This document shows positions 60,204 to 64,000 of a stretch of 64,000 bases of DNA, in pieces (within the stretch, counting starts at the first letter, position 1; every line of letters begins with the position of its first letter). The translations under genes were made by a program, and so were the position numbers. The stretch comes from Flavobacteriaceae bacterium (GTDB taxonomy: Bacteria > Bacteroidota > Bacteroidia > Flavobacteriales > Flavobacteriaceae). Under the pieces are notes generated by a model that did not search any database, was not told where the DNA came from, and was given only the letters and a program-made list of their open reading frames with translations. The stretch spans positions 18,909 to 82,908 of the forward strand of contig JANSXF010000010.1 in assembly GCA_024743095.1 (NCBI GenBank), read 5' to 3'.

Positions 60204-60893
60204 CTAAAACCCCTCTACTATTTCAAGTAGTTTGCGCTCGTCCTTTATCCCGATTCTCTTACCGGATGTATGGATCAAACCTTTCTTTTTAAACTCGGAA
60301 ATAATCCTAATGGCGGATTCGGTAGCAGTTCCCACTACATTGGAAATATCTTCCCTGGAAAGGGTAAGGGCCAAATATCCTTCGGAGTCTTCCCCGAAAT
60401 TGTTCTTTAAGTACAGGAATGCCTCTGCCATACGTTGCTTTACCGTTTTTTGGGAAATGTTCACGATCACATCATCGGCTTCTTTAAGATCATGGGCCAT
60501 GTGACGAAGTACTTCCAGTGTAAAGTTTGGATTTTTTTGAAGGGTATTGTTGATGCTTTCTTTTGGAATAAAGCAAACCTCCATATCGTCCACAGCGATG
60601 GCGGAAAGATTGGTGCTTTCTTGGGAAATTACGGAACGTTGCCCCAAAACTTCACCCTTACTGGCCAATTTCACAATTTGGTCTTTACCATTGGCACTTA
60701 GTTTGGAAAGCTTGGAAACACCGTTCCTTACACAGTAAACACCATTGAGTTTGTCGCCCTCTTCAAATAAAGGTTCGCCTTTTTTTACAGTTCGGGTGGT
60801 TTTGGAATCGGAAACTTGTTTCAGTTCCTCTTTGCTCATTGCACGAAGGGAGTTGAACTGCCTGATTATACAATTTTCACACCTGCTTTCCAT
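60204..60893 (-). CDS. Crp/Fnr-family regulator
   Basis: 229 aa. Cyclic-nucleotide-type sensor domain (about 20-130: GEPLFEEGDKLNGVYCVRNGVSKL, GEVLGQRSVI), dimer helix, and winged helix LSREDISNVVGTATESAIRIISEFKKKGLI with the Glu and Arg of Fnr-type recognition. Cys5 and Cys8 (CENC) resemble part of an Fnr cluster site; further Cys occur near 54 and 109, so oxygen sensing is possible but not shown. Divergent from ccoI with a shared palindrome, and followed by usp. Confidence 0.9.
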   Translation of the reverse strand: MESRCENCIIRQFNSLRAMSKEELKQVSDSKTTRTVKKGEPLFEEGDKLNGVYCVRNGVSKLSKLSANGKDQIVKLASKGEVLGQRSVISQESTNLSAIAVDDMEVCFIPKESINNTLQKNPNFTLEVLRHMAHDLKEADDVIVNISQKTVKQRMAEAFLYLKNNFGEDSEGYLALTLSREDISNVVGTATESAIRIISEFKKKGLIHTSGKRIGIKDERKLLEIVEGF

Positions 60894-60916
60894 AATGATT
60901 AGTTTACCTGATTGGA

Positions 60917-60990
60917 CAAATTTAGGGGATAAACATTCACAATTTACTGATAAATATCATATTTTTAAGAAGAAGAGTATTACAAATTTG
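60917..60990. promoter_or_regulatory. Shared Fnr-type box between divergent crp/fnr and ccoI promoters
   Basis: TGATAAATATCA at 60948-60959 is the Fnr-type palindrome (TGAT-N4-ATCA). Leftward, TAAATTTG (plus-strand 60917-60924) is a full -7 box with start near 60912. Rightward, CAAATTTG (60983-60990) is a near -7 box with start near 60995. The palindrome centre, 60953.5, is 41.5 bases from both predicted starts. Confidence 0.65.
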
Positions 60991-61012
60991 CACTAGGTAA
61001 AGTAAATGTGAA

Positions 61013-63397
61013 ATGGCAGACTCGACCTGTTATCATTGTGGAGACGAATGTGGTAAAAGCAGCGTTCAATTTGATGATAAGGATTTTTGTTGCAATGGTT
61101 GCAAGACCGTATACGAAATCTTTACATCCAATGGCCTGTCCACATTCTACGAAATAGAGGGCAAGGCAGGAACCACTCCGAATGAAATTCGTCAGAAATA
61201 CGATTTTTTGGACAATGAAGAAATCGCACAACAGCTCTTGGAATTCAATGAGGATGGGGTGCAGGTGGTCGGTCTTAGCATTCCCACTATCCATTGCAGT
61301 TCTTGTATCTGGGTTTTGGAAAACCTGAACAAGTTGCACTCGGCCATAAAAGTTTCTCAGGTCGATTTTCCAAAAAAGACCATCCGGGTCACCTACAAAA
61401 CGGAAAATTTCTCGCTTAAATCTCTAGTGTTGTTATTGGGAAGTATTGGGTACGAGCCCTATATCTCTTTGGAGGAATACAACAAAAAACGGAAAAAGGT
61501 CGACCGCTCATTGATATATAAATTGGGGGTGGCAGGTTTTGCCTTTGGCAATGTAATGTTATTCTCGTTTCCAGAATATTTTGAAGTCGAAGAATTTTGG
61601 TTGGATCAATACAAACCCGTTTTTCGTTGGTTGATGTTCGCCTTTTCGCTACCCGTGGTGTCCTATGCATCGCAAGATTATTTTATTTCCGCCTACAAGG
61701 GCATCCGTTCCAAATTATTGAATATTGATGTGCCCATAGCCTTAGGGATCTTAGTGCTCTTTTTAAGAAGTACTGCCGATATTGTGTTTGATTTGGGCTC
61801 CGGTTTTTTTGATAGCCTCACGGGCTTGGTGTTCTTTCTGTTATTGGGCAAGTTTTTCCAACAGAAAACCTACACCTATCTATCCTTTGAGCGGGATTAC
61901 AAATCTTACTTTCCCATAGCCGTAACCCGTCTGAAGAAAAACGGGGAAGAGGAAAATATTCAAATTTATAACATTGAGGTCGGGGATAGGGTACTTATCC
62001 GAAGCCATGAGATCATTCCAGTGGATTGTACCCTCATCAAAGGAAGTGCTGAAATCGATTATAGTTTTGTTACCGGTGAGTCCGACCCCGTATTGAAGGA
62101 ATCCGGGGAAAAATTGTTTGCAGGAGGAAAACAATTGTCGGACGTTTTAGAAGTTGAGGTATTGAAATCCGTTTCCCAAAGTTATTTGACCCAACTGTGG
62201 GGCAACTCCGTATTTTCAAAAGATAAGGCCAGTCAGTTCCAGACCCTTACCGATAGCATTGGCAAACGATTCACCATCGCAGTGTTGAGCATTGCTACGG
62301 TGGCCACATTTTTTTGGCTGATTGTTGATCCAAGCTTGGCACTCAACGTGTTCACATCGGTATTGATCATCGCCTGTCCCTGTGCCATTGCGCTGGCGGC
62401 CCCCTTCACACTCGGGAACATGCTCCGCATTTTTGGGAAGTATAAATTCTACTTAAAGAACACCAATGTAATCGAACGCTTGGCCAAAATCGATACTGCC
62501 ATATTTGATAAAACCGGGACGCTCACTACCAATCAAAAGGGTTCCATCCACTATGAGGGTATGGAGCTTACCGAGGAGGAAACAGCATTATTGAAAACAA
62601 CTTTGAGGGCATCCAATCATCCTTTGAGCCGATCGCTTTACGATATCTTAAAATCTAATTCCATAATGACCTTGGAGGAGTTTCAGGAGCATACAGGAAA
62701 AGGCATCGAGGGAAAATATAACCAACATTCCATTAAAGTGGGCTCCGCATCCTATGTCGGAGAAAGCAAATCCAATCCCGTTACAAACACTGCGGTGTAT
62801 GTAAGTGCCGATCAAGATGTAAAGGGAAGATTTGTGTTCAAGAACACTTATCGGGATGGGATGAGCCAAATATTCAATGAACTTTCCGATGATTTGGAAC
62901 TCGGCATTCTTTCTGGCGATAATGATGGGGAAAAAGCCCAATTGCAAAAAGTACTTCCGGAAAAGACAAAGATGCTATTTGACCAGAAGCCTGGGGATAA
63001 ATTGGAGTATATCAAAAGTCTGCAGGGAAAACATAAGGTTTTGATGGTGGGCGACGGATTGAACGATGCAGGGGCCTTGGCACAAAGTGACGTGGGATTG
63101 GCGGTTTCGGAGAACATCAACGTGTTTTCGCCCGCTTGTGATGGAATTTTGGATGCCAGCATGTTGAGAATGCTGCCAAAGTTCATAAAACTGTCCAAGC
63201 GGTCCGTTCGGATTATAAAAATGAGCTTTTTGTTGTCGCTCTGCTACAATGTGGTGGGATTGTATTTTGCCGTTACGGGGCAGTTACAGCCCGTGATTGC
63301 CGCTATTTTGATGCCTCTGAGTTCCATCAGTATTGTAGTGTTCACCACCTTGGCAACAAATTATTTGGGGAAAGAATTAAAAAATTTAGAAAGCTGA
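61013..63397 (+). CDS. ccoI: CcoI-type copper P1B ATPase for cbb3 oxidase assembly
   Basis: 794 aa. N-terminal Cys cluster CYHCG (6, 9) and CCNGC (26, 27, 30), then a heavy-metal site HCSSC (Cys95, Cys98). Membrane core with CPC at 455-457, phosphorylation motif DKTGT at 499-503, TGES at about 354-357, NHPLSRS and GDGLNDAGAL. Supplies copper to the cbb3 oxidase; the linked ccoS and ccoN genes decide this over a general copper exporter. Expression probably depends on the Fnr-type box upstream. Confidence 0.93.
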   Translation: MADSTCYHCGDECGKSSVQFDDKDFCCNGCKTVYEIFTSNGLSTFYEIEGKAGTTPNEIRQKYDFLDNEEIAQQLLEFNEDGVQVVGLSIPTIHCSSCIWVLENLNKLHSAIKVSQVDFPKKTIRVTYKTENFSLKSLVLLLGSIGYEPYISLEEYNKKRKKVDRSLIYKLGVAGFAFGNVMLFSFPEYFEVEEFWLDQYKPVFRWLMFAFSLPVVSYASQDYFISAYKGIRSKLLNIDVPIALGILVLFLRSTADIVFDLGSGFFDSLTGLVFFLLLGKFFQQKTYTYLSFERDYKSYFPIAVTRLKKNGEEENIQIYNIEVGDRVLIRSHEIIPVDCTLIKGSAEIDYSFVTGESDPVLKESGEKLFAGGKQLSDVLEVEVLKSVSQSYLTQLWGNSVFSKDKASQFQTLTDSIGKRFTIAVLSIATVATFFWLIVDPSLALNVFTSVLIIACPCAIALAAPFTLGNMLRIFGKYKFYLKNTNVIERLAKIDTAIFDKTGTLTTNQKGSIHYEGMELTEEETALLKTTLRASNHPLSRSLYDILKSNSIMTLEEFQEHTGKGIEGKYNQHSIKVGSASYVGESKSNPVTNTAVYVSADQDVKGRFVFKNTYRDGMSQIFNELSDDLELGILSGDNDGEKAQLQKVLPEKTKMLFDQKPGDKLEYIKSLQGKHKVLMVGDGLNDAGALAQSDVGLAVSENINVFSPACDGILDASMLRMLPKFIKLSKRSVRIIKMSFLLSLCYNVVGLYFAVTGQLQPVIAAILMPLSSISIVVFTTLATNYLGKELKNLES

Positions 63398-63456
63398 TAT
63401 ATGTCATTTTTTGAGGAAGGTCATCAGAGTAGTTTTACACCTAAATTCAGGGAGGT

Positions 63457-63666
63457 ATGAGTGTTATTTATGTGTTGTTGGCCATAAGCATAACGGTGGC
63501 CGTTGTTTTTTTTATAGCCTTTGTTTTTTCGGTAAAAAGCGGACAATACGACGATACCTATACCCCGTCGGTAAGAATGCTCTTTGAAGATGAGGTGATA
63601 AAGAATAAGGACAAATCAAACTCAAATAAGAAGGAAATCAAACAAACTAAAAGTACAAACCAATAA
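63457..63666 (+). CDS. ccoS: CcoS, cbb3 oxidase assembly protein
   Basis: 69 aa. One N-terminal membrane helix (about 3-25, IYVLLAISITVAVVFFIAFVF), the conserved SGQYDD motif and a short charged tail (LFEDEVIKNKDKSNSNKKE). Needed for cofactor insertion in cbb3 oxidases. It lies 59 bases after ccoI and two before ccoN. Confidence 0.92.
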   Translation: MSVIYVLLAISITVAVVFFIAFVFSVKSGQYDDTYTPSVRMLFEDEVIKNKDKSNSNKKEIKQTKSTNQ

Positions 63667-63668
63667 AT

Positions 63669-64000
63669 ATGGAAATTCAACAGTTCCGCTACGATAACAA
63701 AATCGTGCAAAAGTTCTTATACGCTACCATTCTATGGGGCGTGGTGGGTATGGCAGTAGGTCTCTTGTTGGCCTTTATGTTTTTGTTCCCGAATGTTACA
63801 GAAGGTATCTCTTGGTTGAGTTTTGGGCGTTTGCGTCCATTGCACACCAATGCGGTAATCTTCGCATTCGTGGGGAACGCCATTTTTGCAGGGGTATATT
63901 ACTCGCTGCAACGCTTGCTAAAAGCAAGAATGTTCAGTGATGTCCTGAGCAACATCAACTTCTGGGGATGGCAATTGATCATTGTCGCCGCGGCCGTGAC
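63669..64000 (+). CDS. ccoN: cbb3-type cytochrome oxidase subunit I, 5' part
   Basis: ATG at 63669 (MEIQQFRYDNKIVQKFLYAT); the frame is open to the window edge, about 110 codons. Two membrane helices are visible, then FGRLRPLHTNAVIFAFVGNAIF, which carries one of the conserved heme-ligand His blocks. In Bacteroidota this gene is often a ccoN-ccoO fusion; that part lies outside the window. Confidence 0.92.
   Translation, partial: MEIQQFRYDNKIVQKFLYATILWGVVGMAVGLLLAFMFLFPNVTEGISWLSFGRLRPLHTNAVIFAFVGNAIFAGVYYSLQRLLKARMFSDVLSNINFWGWQLIIVAAAV

Overview
The window reads as a chromosomal segment of a marine-type Flavobacteriaceae bacterium (Bacteroidota, Muricauda/Allomuricauda-like). This rests on the gene families (TraE/F/G conjugation proteins, IntDOT-type integrase, BlaI/BlaR1-like M56 pairs, TamL/TamB, DUF4230, DUF4260, DUF4407, cbb3 oxidase assembly genes), on repeated TAnnTTTG -7 promoter boxes typical of the phylum, and on the scarcity of Shine-Dalgarno sites. 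The exact genus is inference.

Positions 1 to about 9190 are one end of an integrative and conjugative element (ICE). They hold tra genes on the minus strand (traG cut by the window edge, then traF and traE), a secreted cell-wall amidase, an AT-rich cargo block, a tyrosine integrase, and a cluster of inverted and direct repeats that abuts the 3' end of tRNA-Asp. The cargo holds a tRNA-Leu-like gene with an encoded CCA, a GHKL-ATPase plus STAS-like (DUF4325) gene pair, a broken gene, a small membrane protein, and a complete retron. The retron runs effector, msr-msd RNA, reverse transcriptase and resembles the Ec86/St85 (type II-A) group. The cargo looks like a defence island; the GHKL/STAS pair and the tRNA-like gene are its least explained parts.

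Positions 9397 to 24176 are housekeeping: DUF58 protein, thioredoxin, a DNA polymerase III alpha subunit carrying its own N-terminal proofreading exonuclease domain, a PA2169-family protein, rpsP-rimM, a decayed outer-membrane protein gene, trmN6-like methyltransferase, glutaryl-CoA dehydrogenase, a YdeP-like molybdopterin oxidoreductase, and umuC-umuD. A candidate small RNA follows, with its own promoter box and terminator.

Positions 24177 to 30936 are the histidine utilisation operon hutHIUG with a divergent LysR regulator. Next come a nitroreductase, DUF456, a BlaI/M56 sensor module with three operator palindromes, a TPR protein, and a long plus-strand cluster: TonB-C-like lipoprotein, ruvC, hemW, cyclase, DUF4260, DUF4230, Dabb, YjbR and a membrane-anchored MutS-like ATPase.

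Positions 42197 to 56293 hold tamB-tamL (outer-membrane biogenesis), DUF4407, a second BlaI/M56 module with a different operator, a PhnA-domain protein, an M20 dipeptidase and tRNA-Leu(UAG). The right end carries a response regulator, a PAS histidine kinase, threonine dehydratase, a double-domain universal stress protein, a Crp/Fnr regulator and the start of the cbb3 oxidase cluster (ccoI, ccoS, ccoN cut by the window). Fnr-type palindromes sit at the same estimated distance (-41.5) from three promoters here, which suggests a low-oxygen regulon.
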